In this document: in pieces, positions 37,663-45,318 of the stretch
Layout of the letters: each line of letters begins with the position of its first letter
How positions within the stretch are numbered: the first letter of the stretch is position 1
Source: Pseudomonas sp. AN-1
GTDB taxonomy: Bacteria > Pseudomonadota > Gammaproteobacteria > Pseudomonadales > Pseudomonadaceae
Assembly (NCBI RefSeq): GCF_034057115.1
Contig: NZ_CP139195.1
Location: forward strand, 1,860,001-1,924,000
Direction of reading: 5' to 3'
DNA length: 64,000 nucleotides
Position numbers and translations under genes: made by a program
The notes under the pieces: generated by a model
What the model saw: the letters and a program-made list of their open reading frames with translations, nothing else
Told to the model about the DNA's origin: nothing
The model's database searches: none

Positions 37663-38402
37663 AGGCTGCGCTCCACTTCGGCTTTGACCCAACTGGCCCG
37701 CGACTCGCGCTTGAGCACCTCGAGGCGCATGCGCAGCAGCAGGCTGACGGCGAAGAAGCAGTAGAAGCCGATGACCATGATCAGCAGCGGCACCCACATC
37801 TCCGGCGGCATCGCCGGCTTCTCGGTGATCTTGAAGGTCGCCGGCTGGTGCAGGGTGTTCCACCACTCCACCGAGTACTTGATGATCGGGATGTTGATCA
37901 CGCCGACGATGGCCAGCACGGCGCAGGCCTTGGCCGCACTGTCGCGGTTGCTGATCGACTGGCCGAGGGCGATCACCCCGAAGTAGAGGAACAGCAGGAT
38001 CAGCATCGAGGTCAGGCGCGCGTCCCACACCCACCAGGCGCCCCAGGTCGGCTTGCCCCACACCGCGCCGGTGACCAGGGCGATGAAGGTCATCCAGGCG
38101 CCGAGCGGCGCGGCGCACTGCAGGGCAACGTCGGCCAGCTTCATCTTCCACACCAGGCCGACCACCCCGGCCACCGCCAGCATGATGTAGCAGGACTGGG
38201 CGAGGATCGCCGCCGGCACGTGGATGTAGATGATCCGGAAGCTGTTGCCCTGCTGGTAGTCCGGCGGCGCGAAGGCCAGCCCCCACACGGTGCCGACGGC
38301 GAGCAGCAGCGCCGCGGCCACGCTCAGCCAGGGCAGCCAGCGGCCGCTGATCTCGTAGAACCATTTGGGCGAGCCAAGCTTGTGAAACCACGTCCAGTTC
38401 AT
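37659..38402 (-). CDS. ccmC: Haem exporter permease CcmC
   Basis: Six-helix inner-membrane protein that presents haem to CcmE. It has 247 residues, with the tryptophan motif [13 protein letters not shown] and flanking histidines ([10 protein letters not shown] and TLHQPA) that coordinate haem. It starts at ATG 38402, 17 bases after ccmB, the largest gap within the operon. Confidence 0.96.
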   Translation of the reverse strand: MNWTWFHKLGSPKWFYEISGRWLPWLSVAAALLLAVGTVWGLAFAPPDYQQGNSFRIIYIHVPAAILAQSCYIMLAVAGVVGLVWKMKLADVALQCAAPLGAWMTFIALVTGAVWGKPTWGAWWVWDARLTSMLILLFLYFGVIALGQSISNRDSAAKACAVLAIVGVINIPIIKYSVEWWNTLHQPATFKITEKPAMPPEMWVPLLIMVIGFYCFFAVSLLLRMRLEVLKRESRASWVKAEVERSL

Positions 38403-38419
38403 CGAAGGATGCTCACTTC

Positions 38420-39091
38420 TTATTCGCCGACACTGATGTTCAGGCCGGCGGCGATGGCGAAGGGGGTCAGGGTCACCGCCAGGGCGGTGAGGCTGGCCAG
38501 CCACAGCAGGTGGCCGGCCGACGGCAGGCCCTGCAGGGCCGACTGCAGGGCGCCGCTGCCGAGGATCAGCACCGGGATGTACAGCGGCAGGATCAGCAGC
38601 GCCAGCAGCAGGCCGCCGCGCTTGAGCCCCACGGTCAGCGCCGCGCCGACCGCGCCGAGCAGGCTGAGGATCGGCGTGCCGAGCAGCAGGGAGAGCAGCA
38701 GCACCGGCAGGCAGCGCGCCGGCAGGCCGAGCATCAGCGCCAGCAGCGGCGCCAGCAGGACCAGCGCCAGGCCGGAAAACAGCCAGTGTGCCAGCACCTT
38801 GGCCAGCACCAGAAGGGGCAGCGGGTGCGGCGAAAGGACCCACTGTTCCAGCGAGCCGTCCTCGAAGTCGCTGCGGAACAGGCCGTCCAGCGACAGCAGC
38901 ACGGCGAGCAGCGCGGCGACCCACACCAGGCCGGGCGACAGGGTTTCCAGCAGCTTGCTCTCCGGGCCGACGGCCAGCGGGAACAGCGCCACCACGATGC
39001 CGAAGAACACCAGCGGATTGAGCAGCTCGGCCGGACGGCGGCACAACAGGCGCGCCTCGCGGGTGAACAGCTGGGTGAACACGTTACTCAT
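38420..39091 (-). CDS. ccmB: Haem exporter permease CcmB
   Basis: Membrane subunit of the CcmAB ABC transporter that powers release of holo-CcmE. It has 223 residues and six hydrophobic segments. The cytoplasmic loop [21 protein letters not shown] is the conserved family signature that contacts CcmA. It overlaps ccmA by eight bases. Confidence 0.95.
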   Translation of the reverse strand: MSNVFTQLFTREARLLCRRPAELLNPLVFFGIVVALFPLAVGPESKLLETLSPGLVWVAALLAVLLSLDGLFRSDFEDGSLEQWVLSPHPLPLLVLAKVLAHWLFSGLALVLLAPLLALMLGLPARCLPVLLLSLLLGTPILSLLGAVGAALTVGLKRGGLLLALLILPLYIPVLILGSGALQSALQGLPSAGHLLWLASLTALAVTLTPFAIAAGLNISVGE

Positions 39092-39731
39092 CGGCGACGC
39101 TTCCTGCGCGGGCGAGGTCCAGCTCGCGGTAGCCGGCCGGCTTGCGGGTCAGGCTGTGGTGGGTGGTCAGCACCACCATGCCGCCCTGCTCGCAGTGGCG
39201 GGCCAGATGCTCCTCGAGCTGGGCCACGGCGTGCTTGTCGAGGGCGGTGAAGGGCTCGTCGAGGACCCACAGCGGCGGCGGATCGAGGTACAGGCGGGCC
39301 AGGGCGACGCGGCGCTGCTGGCCGGCGGACAGGGTATGGCAGGGCACGTCCTCGAAGCCGCGCAGGCCGACCGCGTGCAGCGCCTGCCAGATGGCGTCGC
39401 GGGTTTCCATGGTGTGCAGGGCGCACAGCCAGGCGAGGTTCTCCTCGGGGCTGAGCAGGCCCTTGATGCCGGCGGCATGGCCGATCCACAGCAGGTTGCG
39501 GGTCAGCTCACCGCGCTGTTCGCTCAGCGGCTTGCCGGCCAGGCGGATCTCGCCCTCGGTCGGCTGCATCAGCCCGGCCAGCAGGCGCAGCAGGCTGGTC
39601 TTGCCGCTGCCGTTGGGGCCGGAAATCTGCAGCATCTCGCCGGGATGCAGGGCGAAGTCGAGCCGCTCGAACAGCATGCGCAGGTCCCGCTCGCAGGCGA
39701 GCGCAACGGCTTCGAGGAAGGGACTGGTCAC
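39084..39731 (-). CDS. ccmA: Haem exporter ATP-binding protein CcmA
   Basis: ATPase of the CcmAB complex, 215 residues. Walker [12 protein letters not shown] is near residues 38-48, the signature [14 protein letters not shown] near 131, and Walker [13 protein letters not shown] near 153. It is the first gene of the ccm operon, so the promoter should lie between 39732 and 39884. In Pseudomonas the region upstream of ccmA usually holds the chemotaxis and flagellar cluster; here it holds the FleN/FleQ-like pair. Confidence 0.96.
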   Translation of the reverse strand: MTSPFLEAVALACERDLRMLFERLDFALHPGEMLQISGPNGSGKTSLLRLLAGLMQPTEGEIRLAGKPLSEQRGELTRNLLWIGHAAGIKGLLSPEENLAWLCALHTMETRDAIWQALHAVGLRGFEDVPCHTLSAGQQRRVALARLYLDPPPLWVLDEPFTALDKHAVAQLEEHLARHCEQGGMVVLTTHHSLTRKPAGYRELDLARAGSVADE

Positions 39732-39884
39732 TGCATGGCTACCCGTCGGCAGAGCGATCGAAAACGTCGGCCGGGACTAGTCCCGGCCAGGTCGGGCGGC
39801 ATTATACATATGCCCCCGAAGGGCCGTGGATCGTATTTTCGACAGCTTATGACCGGCTTAAGGAGGAGATGCGACCGGCTGTCG

Positions 39885-39910
39885 CAGCCCCGACTTCAAG
39901 GCCGGGGCTG
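39885..39910. terminator. Hairpin at the end of the FleN-like gene
   Basis: CAGCCCCG (39885-39892) pairs with CGGGGCTG (39903-39910). The stem overlaps the stop codon of the FleN-like gene. There is no T run on the minus strand, so termination efficiency is uncertain. About 150 bp without another gene follow before ccmA and should contain the ccm promoter. Confidence 0.4.
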
Positions 39911-40762
39911 ACGCCCCTGCCCCTGCGCCGCGACCAGCCGCTCGACGAAGAACTCCAGATGGCCGCGCGGATTGGCCGGCAACGGCCAGCCGTCGATCTT
40001 TTCCGCCAGCGCCGTGTAGGCCTGGGCGGCACGGCTGCGCGGGAACACCTCGAGCAGCGGACGCTGGCGCTGCACCGCCCGGCGCAGCGAGTCGTCGAAG
40101 GGAATGGCGCCGACATAGTCGAGCGACACCCCGCCCAGCGGCTCGGTAAGACGCAGCAGCTGCTGGTGCAGGGCCGGCCCTTCCTGGGCGGCGAAGGTCA
40201 TGCTGGCCAGCAGGCGGAAACGGTTCATGCCGTGCTCGCGGTTCAGCCGGGTGATCAGCGCCAGGACATCGGCACGGGCGGCCGGCTCATCGTTGACCAC
40301 CAGCAGCGCCTCGCTGGCGGCATGCAGCAGGGTGGTCACGCCGCGGCCGATGCCCGGCGCACAGTCGACCAGCAGCACGTCCGGCGCGCGCGGCAGCTCG
40401 CTGAAGGCGCGGATCAACCCGCCCAGCTGCAGGGCGTCCGGCTCGCGGGGTTCGCCCGGCGAGCCGGCGATCAGCTGGATGCCGCCCGGTCCGCCGACCA
40501 GCGCATCGGCCAGGCGGCAGCGCCCGGCCAGCACGTCGGCGAGGGTGCGCGGCGGGTTCAGGGCCAGGGCCGCATCGACGTTGGGCAGGGCGAAGCTGGC
40601 GTCGAGCAGCAGCACCCGCCGGCCGCGGGCGGCCAGCGCCCAGGCCAGATTGATCGCCGCCTGGGTCTTGCCGACGCCGCCCTTGCCGCTGGCGACCGCG
40701 ATCACCTGTACCGGCGCGACGGCGCTCGGCTGCGCGCGCAGCGACGCGATGTGCGGGCTCAC
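39896..40762 (-). CDS. FleN/FlhG paralogue (MinD/ParA-type ATPase) paired with a FleQ paralogue
   Basis: A 288-residue MinD/ParA-family protein closest to Pseudomonas FleN, the antiactivator of FleQ. Shared features are VQVIAV at the start, GMNRFRLLA, YVGAIPFDDSLRRAVQRQRP and the near-identical C-terminus WPLPANPRGHLEFFVERLV. The deviant Walker A SGKGGVGKT (25-33) is intact. In switch I, FleN and MinD have D-A-D; here it is D54-A-S56, so the aspartate that MinD-type ATPases need for Mg/hydrolysis is replaced by Ser. Switch II DCAPGIG is recognisable. GTG 40762 overlaps the stop of the FleQ-like gene by four bases, so the two are translationally coupled. It may bind ATP but hydrolyse it poorly. 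Confidence 0.85.
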   Translation of the reverse strand: MSPHIASLRAQPSAVAPVQVIAVASGKGGVGKTQAAINLAWALAARGRRVLLLDASFALPNVDAALALNPPRTLADVLAGRCRLADALVGGPGGIQLIAGSPGEPREPDALQLGGLIRAFSELPRAPDVLLVDCAPGIGRGVTTLLHAASEALLVVNDEPAARADVLALITRLNREHGMNRFRLLASMTFAAQEGPALHQQLLRLTEPLGGVSLDYVGAIPFDDSLRRAVQRQRPLLEVFPRSRAAQAYTALAEKIDGWPLPANPRGHLEFFVERLVAAQGQGRQPRP

Positions 40763-42213
40763 AGCTCGCCCCCTTCCTCGTCGTCGCGCCGGCCCATGCC
40801 GTACTTGCGCATCTTCTCCACCAGGGTGGTGCGGCGCACGCGCAGGCGCTCGGCGGCGCGCGCCACCACCCCGCCAGCATCGTCCAGCGCCTGCTGGATC
40901 AGCGAGCGCTCCAGGCTGTTGAGATAGTCCTTGAGGTCCAGGCCACCGATCGGCAGCAGCGCCGGGGCGTCGATGCCCGGCAGGGCGCCGCCCGGCTCGC
41001 GCTGCGGGCCCTCCTCGGCCTGACCTTCCTCGCCGTCGAGGTGGCGGAACTTCTTCGGCAGCTCGGCGACGCCGATCACCCCGTAGGGATGCATGATCGC
41101 CAGGCGCTCGACCAGGTTGGCCAGCTCGCGCACGTTGCCGCGCCAGTCGTGGCGGCACAGCGACATCAGCGCCGCCGAGCTGAAGCGGATCGAGCCGCGC
41201 TTCTCGTGCTCCATGCGCGCGATCAGTTCGTTGATCAGCAGCGGGATGTCCTCGACCCGCTCGCGCAGCGGCGGCAGCTCGATGGAGAACTGGTTGAGCC
41301 GGTAGTAGAGATCGTCGCGCAGCCGCCCCTCGGCCACCCGCTGCTCGAGGTCGTGCCGGGTGGCGGCGATCACCCGCACGTCGACCGGCCGCGCCAGGTC
41401 GCTGCCCGTGCGCTTGAAGCTGCCCTCCTGCAGCACGCGCAGCAGGCGCACCTGCAGCTCGGCCGGCAGGTCGGCGATCTCGTCGATGTACAGGGTGCCG
41501 CCGGCGGCCAGTTCCAGGCGACCCTGGCGGCTGCCGATGGCGCCGGGCAGCGCGCCGGCCTCGCAGCCGAACAGCTCGCTTTCCAGCAGCTCCGGATCGA
41601 TGGCCGTGCAGCTGATCGGCACGAAGGGAAACTCGCGACGGCTGGAATGGTAGTGCAGGTTGCGCGCCACCACTTCCTTGCCGCTGCCGGGCTCGCCGAG
41701 CAGCAGCACGCCGACCTCGGTGCCGGCGACCTGCTGCATCTGCTGGCGTACCTGCTGGATCGCCCGGCTGGTGCCGACCAGGCTGCGGAACAGGTTGGAC
41801 TCGCGCTGCTGACCGCGCTCGCGGGCGGCGTCGAAGGCCTGCTGGTAGACCTGGGCGCGGTGCAGGGCGTCGAGCAGCTGGTTGTAGCTCGGCGGCATGT
41901 CGAGACGCGCCAGCACGCGGCGGCGCATCTCCTCCGGCCAGTCGGCGCAGCTCTGCTCGCCGAACAGCAGCAGCGGCAGGTTATCCACCCGGGCGCCGAG
42001 CTGCTTGAGCAGGCGCGGAGCGCCGCCCTTGCTGTCGATCTGACCGAGCAGCACGCAGGACAGACGCACATCCGGCTGCGCTTCGAGCTGGACGGCCCAG
42101 TCGCTGCTGGTGCAAGCGCTGCAGGGCTCGCAGAGGAAGTCGAAGATCACCGCCAGATCATGGCGGCGTTGGGGGAGGTCGTCGATCAGCAGGATTCGGG
42201 ATTCACGCCACAT
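40759..42213 (-). CDS. FleQ paralogue lacking a GAFTGA loop
   Basis: A 484-residue enhancer-binding-protein-like regulator, collinear with P. aeruginosa FleQ from MWRES to the C-terminus with a one-residue offset. It has the N-terminal FleQ-type REC-like domain (1-130), AAA+ domain (about 141-375) and Fis-type HTH (about 445-472, GGVVARAAERLRVRRTTLVEKMRKYGM). Motifs known to bind cyclic-di-GMP in FleQ are kept: LFRS (141-144), Arg184-Asn185, and E329-x-x-x-R333. Walker A is GEPGSGKE (173-180) and Walker B is YIDEIAD with Asp244-Glu245. The sigma-54 contact loop GAFTGA is GALPGA (220-225), losing the Phe and the essential Thr. It probably regulates without sigma-54, most likely polysaccharide or biofilm genes. 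ATG 42213 matches the FleQ start. Confidence 0.88.
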   Translation of the reverse strand: MWRESRILLIDDLPQRRHDLAVIFDFLCEPCSACTSSDWAVQLEAQPDVRLSCVLLGQIDSKGGAPRLLKQLGARVDNLPLLLFGEQSCADWPEEMRRRVLARLDMPPSYNQLLDALHRAQVYQQAFDAARERGQQRESNLFRSLVGTSRAIQQVRQQMQQVAGTEVGVLLLGEPGSGKEVVARNLHYHSSRREFPFVPISCTAIDPELLESELFGCEAGALPGAIGSRQGRLELAAGGTLYIDEIADLPAELQVRLLRVLQEGSFKRTGSDLARPVDVRVIAATRHDLEQRVAEGRLRDDLYYRLNQFSIELPPLRERVEDIPLLINELIARMEHEKRGSIRFSSAALMSLCRHDWRGNVRELANLVERLAIMHPYGVIGVAELPKKFRHLDGEEGQAEEGPQREPGGALPGIDAPALLPIGGLDLKDYLNSLERSLIQQALDDAGGVVARAAERLRVRRTTLVEKMRKYGMGRRDDEEGGEL

Positions 42214-42297
42214 GATTGCTCGGCTGGGGAGGCAGAAAGAGGCCACGGGGACGAAAACGAAGCACCCCGCCGGTGCTGGCACCGGAAAATTGCACGC

Positions 42298-42335
42298 AGT
42301 AAAGCCAAAAGACTGACGTCAGTCAATTTTATGTG
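42298..42335 (-). promoter_or_regulatory. Putative promoter and palindromic operator of the FleQ/FleN-like pair
   Basis: On the minus strand TTGACT (42326-42321) and TTTACT (42303-42298) are spaced by 17 bp, a plausible sigma-70 promoter 85 bases before ATG 42213. A perfect palindrome GACTGACGTCAGTC (42311-42324) overlaps the -35 and spacer. The adjacent AAATTGAC half (42329-42322) resembles half of the FleQ box I recall as GTCAATAAATTGAC, suggesting autoregulation. The resemblance is from memory and only partial. Confidence 0.45.
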
Positions 42336-42367
42336 GCGTTTTCCCATCACCCCGAGACTGCGAGCCG

Positions 42368-43792
42368 CTAGCTAGCCGCCTCGCGCTGCGTCGATATTCC
42401 GTCATCCCCCTTGCCCGCCGACTCCCCGGTGGCGGCATCCCCGGCGGCCGTATCCACGTCGGTCGTATCCACGGCGGCTGTATCCACAGCGGCTGCATCC
42501 TCCTGCTCCGGCGGGCTGCCGGCGCCGGCGGCCCCGCCCTGCATCTGCTCCTGCACCACCGCCTCGTCGACGCGCGGGTCGAGCGCCACCGACAGCGGCG
42601 AGCCGGCCATCGCTACCGGCACGGCGACGTGCTGGATCGGCGCCTCCTCGACACGGTGCAGGCCATGCACATCCTGCGGTCGCACCCGCCAGACCAGCAC
42701 CAGCGCGCAGGCGCCGATGAACAGGTAGAGCAGCCGGGGCACGCCACGACTCATCAGCTCGCCGGCGATCAGCGGGCCGAGGCAGGCGCCGACACCGAAC
42801 ACCAGCAGCAGCATGGCCGACAGGGCGACGCGGCGCTCCTGCTCGACGTGATCGTTGGACAGCGCCACCGCCAGCGGATAGAGGGCGAACAGCAGCAGGC
42901 TGACCACGAAGCCCACCGCCAGCATCAGCGCCAGCGGCGGACGCGGCAGCAGGCCCAGCGGCAGCACGCTGAGCGCCAGGGCGACGGCGATCAGACGGAT
43001 CAGCAGGCTGCGGTCGAAGCGGTCGGACAGGCGGCCGAGCGGCGCCTGCACCACCAGCCCGGCGAGCACGCAGGTGGTCATGAACAGGCCGACCTCGCGG
43101 GTTTCCAGGCCCTGCGCGCCGGCGTAGACCGGTCCCAGGCCGTAGAAGGCGCCGATCGCCAGGCCGGCCATGGCCACCGTGGTCATCGACTGCGGCACCC
43201 GCTTGAGGAAGAAGCGCGGCTCCAGCGGCGCCGGCTTGAGCGGCGCCGGGTGGATGCGCCGGGTGGTGGCCACCGGCACCAGGCACAGCGAGAAGCACAG
43301 CGCCACCAGCAGCAGCGGCTCGAGGCCCAGCGCCGGGCGCACCACCAGCACCAGCTGACCGAGCACCAGGCCGAGGTAGCTGGCGGTCATGTACATGGAG
43401 AACACCCGGCCGCGCTTGCGCGGTTCGGCCTGCTCGTTGAGCCAGCTTTCCACCACCATGAACTGGGTCATCATGCCCAGGCCGATCAGGAAGCGCAGCG
43501 GCAGCCAGGCGGCCAGCCAGGGCAGCAGGCCATGGGCGATCACCGCGGCGCTGACCATGCCGCCGGCCGCCACATAGGCGCGCACATGGCCCACCCGGCT
43601 GATCATCAGGTGACCGAACTTGCCGCCCAGCACCAGGCCGGCATAGTGCGCCGCCATCAGCCAGCCGGCCTGGCCGGCGGCGCCCTCGGCGGCCATGCGC
43701 AGGGCCAGGTAGGTGGTCAGCAGGCCCGAGCCGAGCAGCATCAGCAGGGTCGCGGTGAACAGCGAGGGGAAGGCGAAAATCGAGCGGGGCAT
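42368..43792 (-). CDS. Major facilitator superfamily transporter, YcaD-like
   Basis: A 474-residue inner-membrane transporter with 12 predicted helices. It has the MFS loop 2-3 motif (GGKFGHLMISRVGHVRAY, residues about 56-73) and its counterpart after helix 8 (LGRLSDRFDRSLLIR). The first half matches the YcaD-like group, of unknown substrate. The last 70 residues form an acidic cytoplasmic tail ending in four copies of a five-residue unit (AAVDT, AAVDT, TDVDT, AAGDA), encoded by a DNA tandem repeat. It lies downstream of the glutamine-synthetase-like gene, 81 bases away on the same strand, so it may move that enzyme's substrate or product. Confidence 0.85.
   Translation of the reverse strand: MPRSIFAFPSLFTATLLMLLGSGLLTTYLALRMAAEGAAGQAGWLMAAHYAGLVLGGKFGHLMISRVGHVRAYVAAGGMVSAAVIAHGLLPWLAAWLPLRFLIGLGMMTQFMVVESWLNEQAEPRKRGRVFSMYMTASYLGLVLGQLVLVVRPALGLEPLLLVALCFSLCLVPVATTRRIHPAPLKPAPLEPRFFLKRVPQSMTTVAMAGLAIGAFYGLGPVYAGAQGLETREVGLFMTTCVLAGLVVQAPLGRLSDRFDRSLLIRLIAVALALSVLPLGLLPRPPLALMLAVGFVVSLLLFALYPLAVALSNDHVEQERRVALSAMLLLVFGVGACLGPLIAGELMSRGVPRLLYLFIGACALVLVWRVRPQDVHGLHRVEEAPIQHVAVPVAMAGSPLSVALDPRVDEAVVQEQMQGGAAGAGSPPEQEDAAAVDTAAVDTTDVDTAAGDAATGESAGKGDDGISTQREAAS
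42435..42494. repeat. Four 15-bp tandem repeats inside the MFS gene
   Basis: Units of the form GTATCCACGGCGGCT are repeated three times (42450-42494) after a divergent first copy (42435-42449). They encode the VDTAA-type repeat of the transporter tail. The length is a multiple of three, so copy-number changes keep the frame. Confidence 0.85.
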
Positions 43793-43873
43793 GCATCCTC
43801 CGGGGGTTGGCCGGCGCGCCGGCGGGCGGCGGGCGGGATCGGCAGCAGCGCCGCCCTGCCCCGCCGCCGGGGT

Positions 43874-45217
43874 TCACAACTGCGGCGCCAGCACGCGGCG
43901 CTCCCAGGGCGTGATCTCGGCGAGGAAATCGGCCAGCTCCAGGGTCTTGCTGGCCAGGTAGCCGTCGATGAACTCGTCGCCGAACAGTTCGCGGGCCAGG
44001 CCGCTGCGCTGCAGGCGGTGCAGCGCCTCGTTCATGCTGGTGGGCAGGCGCAGCGCATCGGGCACCTGGAACTCGCCGCGCGCCGGCAGCGACGGCTGCA
44101 GGCCGCGCAGCAGGCCATAGAGGCCGGCGCCGAGGCTGGCGGCCAGCGCCAGGTAGGGGTTGGCGTCGGCGCCCGGCAGGCGGTTCTCCACCCGCCGCGC
44201 CTCCGGGCCGCTGGCCGGGATGCGCAGGCCGGCGGCGCGGTTGTCGTAGGCCCAGCAGGCGTTGTTCGGCGAGGCGTAGGGGTGCGCCAGGCGGTGGTAG
44301 GAGTTGACGTTGGGCGCCAGCAGCAGGGTCAGTTCGGCCAGCCCCGCCTGCAGACCGCCGATGAACTGGGCGAAGGCCGCGGTCGGCTCGCCGGCGGCAT
44401 CGCTGAACAGGTTGCGCCCGCGCTCGTCGACCAGGCTCTGGTGGATGTGCATCGAGCTGCCCGGCACGCCGCCCAGCGGCTTGGCCATGCACACCACGAT
44501 CAGCCCGTGGCGGAGCGCCACCTCGCGCAGCAGGTGCTTGAACAGGAAGGTCTGGTCGGCGATCCGCAAAGCGTCGCCGTGGGGGAAGTTGATCTCGAAC
44601 TGGCTGACGCCCATCTCGTGCATGAAAGTGTCGCGCGGCAGGCCGAGCGCCGCCATGCAGCGGTAGACCTCGGCGAAGAACGGCCGCAGGCCGTTGCTGG
44701 AGGCGACGCTGAACGCCGAGGCGCCGACCTCGCGGCGTCCGTCCAGGCCCACCGGCGGCAGGAACGGCTCGCGCGGATCGGGGTTGGGAGCGAAGACGAA
44801 GAATTCCAGCTCGGTGGCCACCACCGGGGTGATGCCCAGCGCCGCGTACTCGGCGAGGATCCGCCGCAGCAGGCCGCGGGTGGACAGCCCGCAGGGCCGG
44901 CCGTCGACCTCCAGCGCGTCGCAGATCGCCAGCGCGCGCGGCGTGTCGCTCCACGGCAGGATGTGCACCTGCTGCGGGTCGGCGCGCAGCGCCAGGTCGC
45001 CGTCGTCGCCGCCGTAGAAGCTGGCCGGCGGATAGCCACCCATCAGGCACTGCAGCAGCACGCCACGGGCCAGCTGCAGGCGCCGCCCGGAGAGGAAGCC
45101 CTCGGCGGTCATCACCTTGCCGCGCGGGATGCCGTTGAGGTCCGGCGTCACGCACTCGATTTCCTCGACCGCCGCCAGACGCTCGGCGAACTGCAGCAAC
45201 TCTTCCGGACTCTTCAT
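43874..45217 (-). CDS. Glutamine-synthetase-family ligase (gamma-glutamylpolyamine synthetase-like)
   Basis: A 447-residue member of the glutamine synthetase superfamily, closest to PuuA/SpuI-type gamma-glutamylpolyamine synthetases. These join glutamate to putrescine or another amine with ATP as the first step of amine catabolism. The active-site parts are ELEFF (136-140), HEMGVSQFEIN (200-210), SSMHIHQS (254-261), NRAAGLRIP (326-334) and RRVENRLPGADANPY (341-355). It is not the main GlnA: it is shorter and lacks the adenylylation-site tyrosine segment. The start is ATG 45217 with GGGAGG upstream. Its neighbours are gdhB and an MFS transporter, which suits glutamate and amine metabolism. The true acceptor is not shown. 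Confidence 0.87.
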   Translation of the reverse strand: MKSPEELLQFAERLAAVEEIECVTPDLNGIPRGKVMTAEGFLSGRRLQLARGVLLQCLMGGYPPASFYGGDDGDLALRADPQQVHILPWSDTPRALAICDALEVDGRPCGLSTRGLLRRILAEYAALGITPVVATELEFFVFAPNPDPREPFLPPVGLDGRREVGASAFSVASSNGLRPFFAEVYRCMAALGLPRDTFMHEMGVSQFEINFPHGDALRIADQTFLFKHLLREVALRHGLIVVCMAKPLGGVPGSSMHIHQSLVDERGRNLFSDAAGEPTAAFAQFIGGLQAGLAELTLLLAPNVNSYHRLAHPYASPNNACWAYDNRAAGLRIPASGPEARRVENRLPGADANPYLALAASLGAGLYGLLRGLQPSLPARGEFQVPDALRLPTSMNEALHRLQRSGLARELFGDEFIDGYLASKTLELADFLAEITPWERRVLAPQL

Positions 45218-45270
45218 CGTTTCCCTCCCTGACGCCTCGACACCGATGCCCTGTGCATCACCACCCTCAT

Positions 45271-45302
45271 CCGTGCAGAATCTCTCACTGCCCGTGCACA
45301 AT
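45271..45302. promoter_or_regulatory. Direct repeats upstream of the glutamine-synthetase-like gene
   Basis: CCGTGCAGAAT (45271-45281) and CCGTGCACAAT (45292-45302) match 10/11 with a 21-bp period, two helical turns, and lie 54-85 bases upstream of ATG 45217. Placement and spacing suggest a dimeric regulator or a tandem operator overlapping the promoter. The repeat sits between the gdhB stop and this gene. Confidence 0.45.
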
Positions 45303-45318
45303 TTCAACCACTCTCGCC

